A stretch of DNA of 7,529 bases from Thermoplasmata archaeon (GCA_021797265.1 JAJZZZ010000072.1:1-7529); one strand, 5' to 3'. Shown: positions 1 to 5,855, counted from the first letter of the stretch. The notes: generated by a model not told the origin, from the sequence alone. Numbers and translations are program-made.

Positions 1-77
1 CCTTTCCCGGCTGTCGCCCCCGCATGTAGGCTTCGGGTAACAGGAAGTGTCTGGCTTCCCGGCCAAGTCCGGCTCAT
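1..77 (-). other. Left-edge segment, possible 5' end of an unidentified minus-strand gene
   Basis: The minus strand is open from an ATG at 77 to the window edge (25 full codons, beginning MSRTWPGSQTL), but I do not recognise the peptide. A TATA-like box at 94-101 lies upstream, although its expected start site near 71 would fall just inside this ATG; a second in-frame-free ATG at 25-23 is the alternative. The plus strand is also open here from base 1 to a TAA near 97-99 and could be the tail of a gene entering from the left. The segment is clearly more GC-rich than the AT-rich stretch beside it and holds a small hairpin (GGAAG and CTTCC near 43-59). No function can be assigned, and it may be noncoding. 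Confidence 0.15.
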
Positions 78-84
78 TGCAATT

Positions 85-123
85 GGTAATCAATTATAAA
101 ATGTTTCCATGGAAATGATTACC
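85..123. promoter_or_regulatory. Inverted repeat enclosing a TATA-like box and a 12-base palindrome (candidate operator/promoter)
   Basis: GGTAATCA (85-92) and TGATTACC (116-123) are perfect 8-base inverted repeats. Between them lie a TATA-like box, TTATAAAA (94-101), and a perfect palindrome, TTTCCATGGAAA (104-115). Read on the minus strand, the purine-rich GGAAAC just upstream of TTTTATAA resembles a BRE/TATA arrangement pointing leftward, away from cobT and towards the window edge. Symmetric arms around a core promoter are what a dimeric transcription factor would use. Alternatively, part of this could be 3' UTR structure behind cobT, whose stop lies 53 bases to the right. The symmetry is seen directly; the promoter role is inferred. 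Confidence 0.3.
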
Positions 124-175
124 TTTTCCAAATGCGTTGAAGATCTACAGACAGTCACTTGGGTAAGCGCATATC

Positions 176-1171
176 CTATCTGATTTGCGCAAGCTCCCCG
201 TAGACACTGTTGATCTCTTCCATTATTTCCTTTCTGCCACTGACGGCCGATGCCAGATAATATGATCCACCCATGCCTGCTCCCTCCCTCACGTGTCCTT
301 CGTCATATTTACGGAGTCCCTCAAATGGAGAATCGTGGAATGAAATATCGGTTCTCACTAGATTTTGGTCCCGGACAAGCTTCTTCATGGTATCCGGTTT
401 GTGATCAATTACCCAGCCGGTTGTGATAACATCCCTGCCTCCAGTGGGATTATTTATGGTTCTGTCAAGTTCGAAAACCGTGGCCATCTGCGTGCCCCCA
501 CAGTAATGGAGCCTGCTCTCTGATGCTCCCCTGCTCAGCCCCAGTGCTAATGCCATCATATAATCCCCATATCTTTTCACCGCATCAAGTGGATTCATCT
601 TTCTGTTCTCCTTCCCTGACGTCAGGGTGTGCCACAGGTCCTCCTTGATGGCATCAGAGCCCATCTTGAGGCTGCTGCTTGTTTCAACACTGTAGCCCAT
701 CGCCTTGAGAACAAGGTATGCCGTTGTGGTGCCACCTGGGACGGATTCCGCTATGTACAGGTCACTGAAGGTTCTGGACAGGAATTTTCCAATCTCTTTG
801 CCTGTTTTGATAGCCCTGTCCAGTTCCGGCAGAGCGTCGCCATTCACTGGATTTCCTGCCGGCCCAAGCCCTGTTTCCAGAAACACTGATCCTGGTTTCT
901 GGGCCATTCCTGCATTTATTACCAGAGGCCAGAGTGATGCAATATTCAGGCAGGCCCGGGTTATGATTGATGGCGTCGGGATGCCGTCCGGTGTCATGGG
1001 TGGGCTATTCATGCTCAGAGGTCTGCCATCAGTAAGGATTTCCGCATCCACCGCAGGGGTTGAAAATGAGAGTTCTGGGGTAGCACCGGCTGCCGTTATG
1101 CCCGGTATCTTTGAAACCAAAGTACTGCCAGCCAGAAGAAGAAAAATTTTCCGTTCCTGATTTGTCTGCAT
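176..1171 (-). CDS. cobT: Archaeal-type nicotinate-nucleotide:dimethylbenzimidazole phosphoribosyltransferase CobT (TIGR00303 family)
   Basis: 331 residues, predicted to activate the lower-ligand base of cobalamin. It transfers phosphoribose from nicotinate mononucleotide to a benzimidazole-type base, giving an alpha-ribazole phosphate for CobS. The protein matches the archaeal TIGR00303/UPF0284 branch (Methanocaldococcus MJ1598-like) along its length: a TPxxDAEIL block near 38-46, SPPMTPDGIPTPSIITRA near 56-73, the glycine-rich ESVPGGTTTA (142-151), CGGTQMA (224-230) and EGHVREGAGMGGSYYLA near 291-307. The length is normal and the protein is predicted cytoplasmic; the hydrophobic N-terminus (KIFLLLAGSTLV) belongs to the fold and is probably not a signal peptide. 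It is the last gene of the cobD-cbiB-cobT operon: its ATG lies 9 bases after the cbiB stop, with no obvious Shine-Dalgarno, so translation probably depends on the upstream gene. The native lower base cannot be told from sequence. Confidence 0.93.
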   Translation of the reverse strand: MQTNQERKIFLLLAGSTLVSKIPGITAAGATPELSFSTPAVDAEILTDGRPLSMNSPPMTPDGIPTPSIITRACLNIASLWPLVINAGMAQKPGSVFLETGLGPAGNPVNGDALPELDRAIKTGKEIGKFLSRTFSDLYIAESVPGGTTTAYLVLKAMGYSVETSSSLKMGSDAIKEDLWHTLTSGKENRKMNPLDAVKRYGDYMMALALGLSRGASESRLHYCGGTQMATVFELDRTINNPTGGRDVITTGWVIDHKPDTMKKLVRDQNLVRTDISFHDSPFEGLRKYDEGHVREGAGMGGSYYLASAVSGRKEIMEEINSVYGELAQIR

Positions 1172-1180
1172 GGGCTGAAA

Positions 1181-2125
1181 TCATAAGACCGTATAAATGA
1201 ATATCATCAATGGCACCAGTAGAATCAGGACCGATAAATATGAGGCAAAATTGAAAATTGACAGCGCCTGCTTCACATCATTTACACCGGGATTCCTGAA
1301 ATCAGGGTTGAATACATACTCGCCCTTCTTCTCCAGCCTTACCCCAAGGCAGTTTGACATTGCACCTATTGACCAGCCTGCATTGGTACTGTCGGGGATC
1401 GCGGCTGCTGGCATCATATCATAGGACGCCGGCCTGATTCGCTTTGCTGATGCCACGGAATATATAATAAGTGCACTCAACCTGGCGGGAATGTAGTTCA
1501 GAATGGTGTCAACAATTGCAGCGAACTTTCCGAAGGCAAAGTTTCTTGCATCCTTGTAGGCAATATTTGAGTCAAATGTGTTTGCTATCCTGAAGAATAG
1601 AGCTCCTGCAAGCCCAAAAATTGAAAAGTAGAATAGTGGGGACAGTACGCCATCAACAAATCCTTCCGAGACGGTTTCAATTGCGGCGGAGCATATGAAT
1701 CCTGGTTCCATTCCTGATGTATCTCTCCGAACCACCATTGAGAGGTGTTTTCTGGCAGATTCCATATCTCCTGATTCCAGGGCAGAGATTATGGGCCTTA
1801 CATGGTCATTCATGCCCCTGATGGAGAATGCTGCCTTAAGAAAGAATATCATCAGGATTGCCTGAATCAATACGAAAGGTGTCAGATAGTAAATGGCTAC
1901 ATATAGGGGGATTATGAATGCTGCCTCCACGGTGGCAACAAAAAGTAGCCCTCCCAGGAATCCACCTATTTTCCTGTAAACCGAGTCCAGCTTTCCTATG
2001 GTTGTGCCAATCCAGACTACCGGATGCAGAGGGGCAGGGTATTCGCCGGCTACCCTGTCCACTGCCAGCGCGGCAAGCAGGACGGAAATGGCAAGCGTAA
2101 AACCGTAAAGGTTTGCATCATTCAT
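1181..2125 (-). CDS. cbiB: Adenosylcobinamide-phosphate synthase CbiB (CobD of the aerobic pathway nomenclature)
   Basis: Integral membrane protein that attaches the aminopropanol phosphate arm to the propionate side chain of adenosylcobyric acid, yielding adenosylcobinamide phosphate. Hallmarks, counted from an ATG at 2137, are DRVAGEYPAPLHPVVWIG (27-44), SAAIETVSEGFVDGVLSPLFYF (150-171), NTFDSNIAYKD (186-196), DTILNYIPARLSA (210-222) and NAGWSIGAMSNCLGVRLEKKGEY (252-274). All are family blocks. Hydrophobic segments near 11-26, 62-104, 165-185 and 295-316 fit a multi-pass topology. Two ATGs are possible, at 2137 (318 aa) and 2125 (314 aa). I chose 2125 because GGAG lies six bases before it, whereas 2137 has no ribosome-binding site. 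From 2125 the gene overlaps the cobD stop by 8 bases (ATGAATGA), which suggests translational coupling. The length is normal for the family and nothing looks broken. Confidence 0.93.
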   Translation of the reverse strand: MNDANLYGFTLAISVLLAALAVDRVAGEYPAPLHPVVWIGTTIGKLDSVYRKIGGFLGGLLFVATVEAAFIIPLYVAIYYLTPFVLIQAILMIFFLKAAFSIRGMNDHVRPIISALESGDMESARKHLSMVVRRDTSGMEPGFICSAAIETVSEGFVDGVLSPLFYFSIFGLAGALFFRIANTFDSNIAYKDARNFAFGKFAAIVDTILNYIPARLSALIIYSVASAKRIRPASYDMMPAAAIPDSTNAGWSIGAMSNCLGVRLEKKGEYVFNPDFRNPGVNDVKQALSIFNFASYLSVLILLVPLMIFIYTVL

Positions 2126-3206
2126 CCTGCTCTCCATGGGACTTCAGGAAACTTCTGAACGATTCTACAAGAATCACGTTGTATTCATGCCTTTTCACAG
2201 CTATCCGGCAGAATTTTCCTCTTCCACCCACATCATTTATCATCTTGACAAGAATTTTCCTTGCGTTGAGAAACGATTCAAGCTTCCGAACGTCAACGTC
2301 ATCCGGGATCCTTACAACAAAGTAATTTGCCCGCGGATCTCCTGTGGTATAAAAGCCAAGGCTGGAAAGGACAGATGCCATCCAGACCCTTTCTTTAGCC
2401 GTTATTTCCGGCAGGCGGGAAAACTGCCCGTAGTTCATGGCCCTTACGAATTCAAGTGCGTCCTGCCCAACAGACCAGGGTTCCATTATACCTGAAATTC
2501 GGTCTATGTTCTCTCTGCTGCAGACCATAAATCCAAGCCTGAGAGATGCGAGCCCAAAGAGTTTCGTCAATGAACGTCCCACAACAAGATTCGGATTCTC
2601 TGTGGCCTCCCTGCACGCCCTGGCTCTGTCATAATCAGAGGCAAAATCTGCAAATGCCTCGTCTAAAAAGACTGTAAAATTACTTCTTTCAGCTGCCGAA
2701 AGAATCTCCTGCATATCTGGCCATGTGATTACATTGCCCACTGGATTTGAAGGGCTTGCCAGAACCACAATATCGTAATTTCTTCCTGAATGCGCTTCGA
2801 GAATATCCTGAATACTGCCTGCATGATATACGGGAATAGAGTATGCAGAGCACGCAGCTTCGTACTCAGAGAACGATGGGTCTATTATCAGGGCGCCATG
2901 GGATCGGCTGGCCTGGAAGAATTTGTATATTATATGGGTAAGGCCTGGCCCAAGCAGGATATTATCAGACGAAACGCCCAGATATGCAGCAAGGTTCTCC
3001 AGGTAGATTCTGTGATCAGGGTCAGGGTATGGCCGCAGGAGTCCAATGTTCCCCAATATGCCCTCAGGATAGGAAACCGGAAAGTCATTGAGGTTTGAGC
3101 TGAAATCCAGAAGTTCCCCAGCTGTCACTCCCAGCCGCCTGGCCGCTGACCAGATGTTGCCGCCATGTGCTTCCTTTTTCTTCATTGAATTTGCCCTGCC
3201 ATTCAT
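2118..3206 (-). CDS. cobD: PLP-dependent threonine-phosphate decarboxylase CobD (aminotransferase class I/II fold)
   Basis: 362 residues, predicted to decarboxylate L-threonine O-3-phosphate to (R)-1-amino-2-propanol phosphate, the linker used by CbiB encoded just downstream. Family features in order: HGGN (14-17), LDFSSNLN (33-40), RPYPDPDHR (58-66), SPSNPVG (151-157), LDEAFADF with the PLP-ring aspartate (181-188), RSLTKLFGL with the Schiff-base lysine K215, and SLRLGF with the phosphate-binding arginine (221-226). The HGGN...DFSSN start and the YPDPD block separate CobD from the related histidinol-phosphate aminotransferase HisC, and the cbiB neighbourhood agrees. No C-terminal fusion is present. 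The ATG at 3206 is preceded by GGTGAT (3214-3209), which matches the archaeal anti-Shine-Dalgarno, and by GGAGGAGG further up; an internal ATG at 3185 is a weaker alternative. It is the first secure gene of the cobD-cbiB-cobT operon. Confidence 0.92.
   Translation of the reverse strand: MNGRANSMKKKEAHGGNIWSAARRLGVTAGELLDFSSNLNDFPVSYPEGILGNIGLLRPYPDPDHRIYLENLAAYLGVSSDNILLGPGLTHIIYKFFQASRSHGALIIDPSFSEYEAACSAYSIPVYHAGSIQDILEAHSGRNYDIVVLASPSNPVGNVITWPDMQEILSAAERSNFTVFLDEAFADFASDYDRARACREATENPNLVVGRSLTKLFGLASLRLGFMVCSRENIDRISGIMEPWSVGQDALEFVRAMNYGQFSRLPEITAKERVWMASVLSSLGFYTTGDPRANYFVVRIPDDVDVRKLESFLNARKILVKMINDVGGRGKFCRIAVKRHEYNVILVESFRSFLKSHGEQDE
2132..2135 (-). promoter_or_regulatory. Shine-Dalgarno GGAG that favours the 2125 start of cbiB
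   Basis: On the minus strand GGAG is followed by AGCAGG and then ATG at 2125, a six-base spacing suited to archaeal initiation. The motif lies inside the 3' end of cobD and overlaps the upstream alternative ATG at 2137 (ATGGAG), so ribosomes finishing cobD would sit on it. It is the main reason for preferring the shorter cbiB. Confidence 0.5.
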
Positions 3207-3208
3207 TA

Positions 3209-3264
3209 ATCACCAAAGCCTCCTCCATCTTGCAGAAGACTTGAATACACCACGCACAGATATA
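3209..3264 (-). promoter_or_regulatory. Candidate promoter and ribosome-binding region of the cobD-cbiB-cobT operon
   Basis: Minus strand: a TATA-like GTATATCT lies around 3258-3265. Its expected start site, 26-27 bases on, is near 3235, leaving a leader of about 29 bases before the cobD ATG. That leader holds GGAGGAGG (3226-3219) and GGTGAT (3214-3209). The spacing fits archaeal rules, but the box has no strong BRE, so transcription could instead come from further upstream, for example the element at 3564-3572. Confidence 0.35.
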
Positions 3265-3282
3265 CCCGGTTGTCTCGCTGCA

Positions 3283-3525
3283 TTATCCGCAAGCCCCTAC
3301 CTGGATGAAGCCAGCCTTTATCCCAACAGGCAGAATCTGTTCATGTTTTTTATGGTGCTCATGGGCCGTTACCTGATCCTGTTGCATGGTTTTAACCCTG
3401 AAAGAAGCATTTGCCATTACCCTGCGGTATGAGAGAGAGACGATTTCCCTGCATACTGCAGATCGTAAGGCACTGCAAACTCTCAATCCTTCCACGGGCC
3501 CGCAAATAACAGAATAATGCCACAC
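3283..3525 (-). CDS. Doubtful 80-codon ORF upstream of cobD, unknown function
   Basis: The ORF starts with GTG at 3525 and ends 76 bases before cobD. I do not recognise the protein. It has four cysteines spread along its length and a histidine-rich cluster (HEHHKKHE, about residues 55-62), with no clear membrane segment or signal peptide. In favour: AGGGGA lies about six bases before the GTG, and the TATA-like element at 3564-3572 would place a transcript start near 3541, giving a short leader and a possible four-gene operon. Against: there is no known homology, the amino-acid composition is mixed, and the opposite strand is also open through part of it. It could equally be a long cobD leader that is not translated. 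Treat it as a candidate only. Confidence 0.25.
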   Translation of the reverse strand: MWHYSVICGPVEGLRVCSALRSAVCREIVSLSYRRVMANASFRVKTMQQDQVTAHEHHKKHEQILPVGIKAGFIQVGACG

Positions 3526-3563
3526 TTCTTTCCCCTAATCTTGTTTTCAGAATGTATCATGAC

Positions 3564-3572
3564 AAATATTTA
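3564..3572. promoter_or_regulatory. Palindromic TATA-like element, promoter of cobS and possibly divergent
   Basis: AAATATTTA lies with its centre 28 bases before the GTG of cobS, so transcription would begin at or within a few bases of that codon and give a leaderless mRNA, common in archaea. The core AAATATTT reads the same on both strands. Read leftward, the same spacing predicts a start near 3541, just before AGGGG and the GTG of the small ORF at 3525. The cobS role is fairly well supported by spacing; the divergent role is speculative. Confidence 0.5.
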
Positions 3573-3595
3573 GATTCAGAAGCTGATACATAACT

Positions 3596-4366
3596 GTGAG
3601 TAAGGGAGATACCTCAGCCGGCATTCTATGCACCATATCTTTCTTCAGCATCTTTCCCGCCAGATGCCAGAGATTTGGTGAAAGCATGGCACTGTGGTTC
3701 TTTGTCCCTGCTCTTATCAATGGAGCTGTGGCTTCAGCAGTATACTTCATACTTTTCACCACAAGTGGCCCTCCTCTGGCATCGGCCGGAGCAGTTGCAG
3801 CAATTCTTGTAATGTCCGGATTCAACCACCTGGACGGTGTACTGGACACCGGGGATGCTTTGATGTTCAGGGGAAGCAGTGAACGCAGAAAGGAGATACT
3901 TAAGGATCACTTCCTTGGAGCTGGCGGATTTGGGTCAGCTTTTATCGTATATCTTCTTTTATTTGCAGTCCTGACAACGTTCAACCGGAACACTGGTGCT
4001 GCAGTGATAATAATTTCAGAGGTGCTTTCCAAGACGAGTTATATGCTTGGTCTCAGGATTGGGAAGCCACTGTTCCAGGAGGGGCTGTTTGTGAATTTTC
4101 AGAAAATAATGGCATCGCAAAATCAGGCCATATATGTTAATATTCTGATTCTTGCAATAATTTCCCTGTTCACGTCATGGATCTTCCTGATTGGATCCGC
4201 CCTGGCTCTTGTTTCATACATATTCATAATTGGAAGGCTTGACCGATCATTTGGGGGAATAAATGGTGACATTCTGGGTTTTTCCGGAGAGATCGCCAGA
4301 GTCCTCTTCCTGGTGATCTCCGCCATGCTACCGTATGTCATCTTTCATCTGGTTACTCTTGCCTGA
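3596..4366 (+). CDS. cobS: Adenosylcobinamide-GDP ribazoletransferase (cobalamin synthase) CobS
   Basis: 256-residue polytopic membrane enzyme for the final joining step. It condenses adenosylcobinamide-GDP (from CobY) with alpha-ribazole or its phosphate (from CobT), giving adenosylcobalamin or its phosphate and releasing GMP. Signature regions are FNHLDGVLDTGDALM (76-90), carrying the acidic metal-binding residues, then RRKEILKDHFLGAGGFG (97-113), and near the C-terminus GGINGDILGFSGE (220-232). Hydrophobic segments near 33-55, 61-75, 114-130, 131-147, 180-215 and 234-253 agree with the usual topology. The length is typical. The start is GTG with no Shine-Dalgarno; a TATA-like element 28 bases upstream supports leaderless translation from it. 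The gene is divergent from cobD and ends 2 bases from the stop of the oppositely oriented transporter. Confidence 0.92.
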   Translation: MSKGDTSAGILCTISFFSIFPARCQRFGESMALWFFVPALINGAVASAVYFILFTTSGPPLASAGAVAAILVMSGFNHLDGVLDTGDALMFRGSSERRKEILKDHFLGAGGFGSAFIVYLLLFAVLTTFNRNTGAAVIIISEVLSKTSYMLGLRIGKPLFQEGLFVNFQKIMASQNQAIYVNILILAIISLFTSWIFLIGSALALVSYIFIIGRLDRSFGGINGDILGFSGEIARVLFLVISAMLPYVIFHLVTLA

Positions 4367-4368
4367 CC

Positions 4369-5649
4369 TCACGCCCCGTAGTCTATGTTTACATTTCTTG
4401 TCTCGTACCCAAGCAGGAACCAGGCTACCGCAGATCCCATACCCAGAAGCCACAGTCCCAGATTATAGTACAGGAACTGCGAGAGATTCAGAGATGCTGT
4501 AAGATACACCGAAACTGTATATCCAACCATAGGGGCGAGCCGTATAATACCGATTGCACTCGACCTTATCCTGGTTGGAACAAGTTCTGGTTCCAGTGTT
4601 GTTCGTGACGCCCATGCAAACTCGCTGAACATCATGTTGAGGAACAGCAGAGGGAGAAACACGACCATTGAAGAAAGATGTGATGCAAGGCCAAGTATAA
4701 TGGCAATAGTAATGGTTCCTCCCAGGAAGGACGCAAGTGTGTAAATCCTGCGCTCCCTGTTTATGAGGTACATTGCAAGGAAACCCGCTGCAGAGGCACC
4801 AACCATTGCAACAAATGTAAGCGTGGGAGTTTCGGATGGGAACTCATATGGCCCAACTATGTATGCCATAAGCCCGAATGTAAGGTACTGCGATATCCCC
4901 ATGGCCATAAGAATGGGCAGCGTGATCCTGAATGGGACCATTGGGACGCTGACTTCAGATTCATTGATGCCCAGCCTGGACTTTTCATGCGCTGCCTCCT
5001 TGTTCTTCCCCTTGGACTGCAGCCACCGGTATGATTCAGGCATTGTGATCCTTGAATACACCATGATTACTATGAGGACGGCAGCAGAGACCAGAAGAAT
5101 GAAACGGAAGGTCAGGTCACCCTCTGAGGAAAGTGAACCAAACAGGCTTGTGAGGTAGGGATGAAGGTATATTGCCAGGGTGGATTCCACGATAAAGATG
5201 CCAGCGATGAATGCACTGCCTATGTTGTCGAAATTTGCCACCAGCGTCAGGAACTTCGATCTTGATTCAGCAGGAAAATCTTCAGCAATTATGGCAAGGC
5301 CAGTGGGCTCTTCCCCTCCAACTCCAAACTCAGACAGTACCAGTCCAAGAATCAACAGAGGAACACTGAATGCTATGGTGATAAGTATAACACCCAGGCC
5401 ATAGCTGATCATTGTCACGATGAAAACTTTTTTCCTGCCAATACGGTCAGCAACAACGCCCATCAGGACATTACCAATCATTATGAATATGGGGCCCACC
5501 GAAAGAATTTCAGTGCTGACAAGTCTGGGCACGGATACAAGGAACGGAAACGACAGTGAAAGTGGGGCTATTGTTCCTATAATACCCCACATGAAGAAGC
5601 TTGCCGTTGTTGAAAGGATAAGGGACCTGTGGCTGTGATTAATAGCCAT
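4369..5649 (-). CDS. MFS transporter under TPP-riboswitch control, probable thiamin (or precursor) importer
   Basis: 426-residue major facilitator superfamily protein with about twelve hydrophobic segments. MFS marks are the loop 2-3 motif GVVADRIGRKK (64-74), GVGGEEP (109-115), and PESYRWL (204-210) at the end of the sixth helix, followed by a charged central loop (about 212-232, QSKGKNKEAAHEKSRLG). These place it near the sugar/metabolite:H+ symporter branch but do not give the substrate. The substrate call comes from the TPP riboswitch about 70 bases upstream: genes behind this aptamer make or import thiamin. From memory, riboswitch-linked MFS proteins of Thermoplasma were named thiT1/thiT2 as predicted thiamin transporters; I cannot verify orthology here. 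I start at ATG 5649, which overlaps the leader ORF stop as TGATG and has AGGGGG nine bases upstream; an adjoining TTG at 5652 is the alternative. Its position among corrinoid genes also leaves a corrinoid-related substrate formally possible. Confidence 0.85.
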   Translation of the reverse strand: MAINHSHRSLILSTTASFFMWGIIGTIAPLSLSFPFLVSVPRLVSTEILSVGPIFIMIGNVLMGVVADRIGRKKVFIVTMISYGLGVILITIAFSVPLLILGLVLSEFGVGGEEPTGLAIIAEDFPAESRSKFLTLVANFDNIGSAFIAGIFIVESTLAIYLHPYLTSLFGSLSSEGDLTFRFILLVSAAVLIVIMVYSRITMPESYRWLQSKGKNKEAAHEKSRLGINESEVSVPMVPFRITLPILMAMGISQYLTFGLMAYIVGPYEFPSETPTLTFVAMVGASAAGFLAMYLINRERRIYTLASFLGGTITIAIILGLASHLSSMVVFLPLLFLNMMFSEFAWASRTTLEPELVPTRIRSSAIGIIRLAPMVGYTVSVYLTASLNLSQFLYYNLGLWLLGMGSAVAWFLLGYETRNVNIDYGA

Positions 5650-5720
5650 CAAAACGAGCCCCCTGCAGCAAAATATCCCAATGACTTTCCAGTACTTCCA
5701 AATCGAATATCGAATCTCAT
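5649..5720 (-). CDS. 23-codon leader ORF between the TPP riboswitch and the MFS gene
   Basis: This short ORF begins MRFDIRF and ends AAGGSF, too short for any family assignment. Three features suggest it is translated. GGAGGG (5732-5727) precedes its ATG by six bases and is the best ribosome-binding site in the window. The ATG lies in the predicted 3' strand of riboswitch stem P1. Its TGA overlaps the transporter ATG by one base (TGATG). It may therefore act as a regulatory leader whose translation is coupled to the transporter. The peptide lacks a run of one amino acid, so attenuation-type sensing is unlikely. An alternative is a natural or sequencing frameshift that separated an N-terminal extension from the transporter, because the transporter frame is also open, without a start codon, across this stretch. 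Confidence 0.45.
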   Translation of the reverse strand: MRFDIRFGSTGKSLGYFAAGGSF

Positions 5721-5807
5721 TTCTTTCCCTCCGCCAGCATTACCTGGATCAGGTTCTAAGGGTCGACCAAACGGTCCTCTCAGCTTTTTAAAGCTCCCCG
5801 GAACTGA
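5717..5807 (-). ncRNA. TPP riboswitch (THI element)
   Basis: Read on the minus strand, the conserved TPP aptamer appears in order. CGGGG (5800-5796) forms the P2 5' side. P3 follows as AGCTT-TAAA-AAGCT (5795-5782). The pyrimidine-binding segment is CTGAGAG (5783-5777) and ACCC (5763-5760) is the P2 3' side. GAACCTGAT (5755-5747) leads into P5 CCAG-GTAATG-CTGG (about 5746-5733), and the GCGGAGGGA block (5734-5726) closes the set. P1 can form from TCAGTTC (5807-5801) and GAAATGA (5723-5717) with six of seven pairs. Two points are odd: a small hairpin GACC-GTTT-GGTC (5776-5765) lies between the GAGA segment and the P2 3' strand, where aptamers usually have only a few bases; and the P1 3' strand contains the ATG of the leader ORF, with a Shine-Dalgarno inside the GGAGGG block. 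Ligand binding would be expected to switch the downstream MFS gene off at translation. Confidence 0.93.
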
Positions 5808-5818
5808 CTGCTCTCCTC

Positions 5819-5829
5819 ATTAAAAAGAA
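5819..5829 (+). promoter_or_regulatory. Candidate TATA box for cobY
   Basis: The AT-rich ATTAAAAAGAA is centred about 31 bases before the cobY ATG at 5856. This predicts transcription from roughly 5850-5853 and a leaderless or near-leaderless mRNA; no Shine-Dalgarno is visible before the gene. The adjoining AAATAGATAAG (5828-5838) could instead serve an ATG at 5862. The two divergent promoters occupy the same stretch of about 20 bases. Confidence 0.35.
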
Positions 5830-5838
5830 ATAGATAAG
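5828..5838 (-). promoter_or_regulatory. Candidate TATA box for the riboswitch-MFS transcript
   Basis: On the minus strand CTTATCTATTT is centred near 5833. A start 26-27 bases downstream falls at about 5806, exactly where the predicted P1 stem of the riboswitch begins, so the RNA would start with little or no extra 5' sequence. The neighbouring TTTTTAAT (about 5817-5824) would start transcription inside the aptamer and so cannot serve it. The sequence is a weak match, and the call rests on spacing. Confidence 0.4.
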
Positions 5839-5855
5839 CATTATGCTGAATAAGA

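Larger units (their letters stand above)
3207..3595. other. 389-base gap between the cobD and cobS starts
   Basis: This divergent region has no gene I recognise. It contains the doubtful minus-strand ORF at 3283-3525, a TATA-like box near cobD, a palindromic TATA-like element at 3564-3572, a hairpin CTGCA-TAC-TGCAG (3449-3461) and a CGGGCCCG palindrome (3495-3502). I looked for a cobalamin riboswitch in the cobD leader and did not find its conserved boxes. I also saw no tRNA, no C/D-box pair I could defend, and no transposase remnant. Confidence 0.4.

Noticed and set aside
1..80. Resemblance of the plus strand (CTGTCGCCCCCGCATGTA, later AAGTCCGG) to parts of a cobalamin riboswitch
   Set aside because: The B12-box match breaks down after AAGTCCGG, the distance between the elements is too short, the 5' aptamer half is outside the window, and no plus-strand gene follows; cobT is on the opposite strand.
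705..1160. Plus-strand ORF of about 150 codons inside cobT
   Set aside because: It is the antisense shadow of a clearly homologous cobT; the peptide is not recognisable and has no upstream signals.
2125..2137. ATG at 2137 as the cbiB start
   Set aside because: It has no ribosome-binding site and overlaps cobD more; ATG 2125 has GGAG at good spacing. This is not fully excluded.
3088..3432. Plus-strand ORF of about 114 codons across the cobD start and the gap
   Set aside because: Its first third is antisense to cobD, it has no ribosome-binding site or promoter, and the product matches nothing I know.
3207..3541. Cobalamin riboswitch in the leader of the cobD operon
   Set aside because: I looked for the CCGGTG/CCGG, CCCCGCA-ACTGT and GGAGACCTGCC type boxes on the minus strand and found none in the right order.
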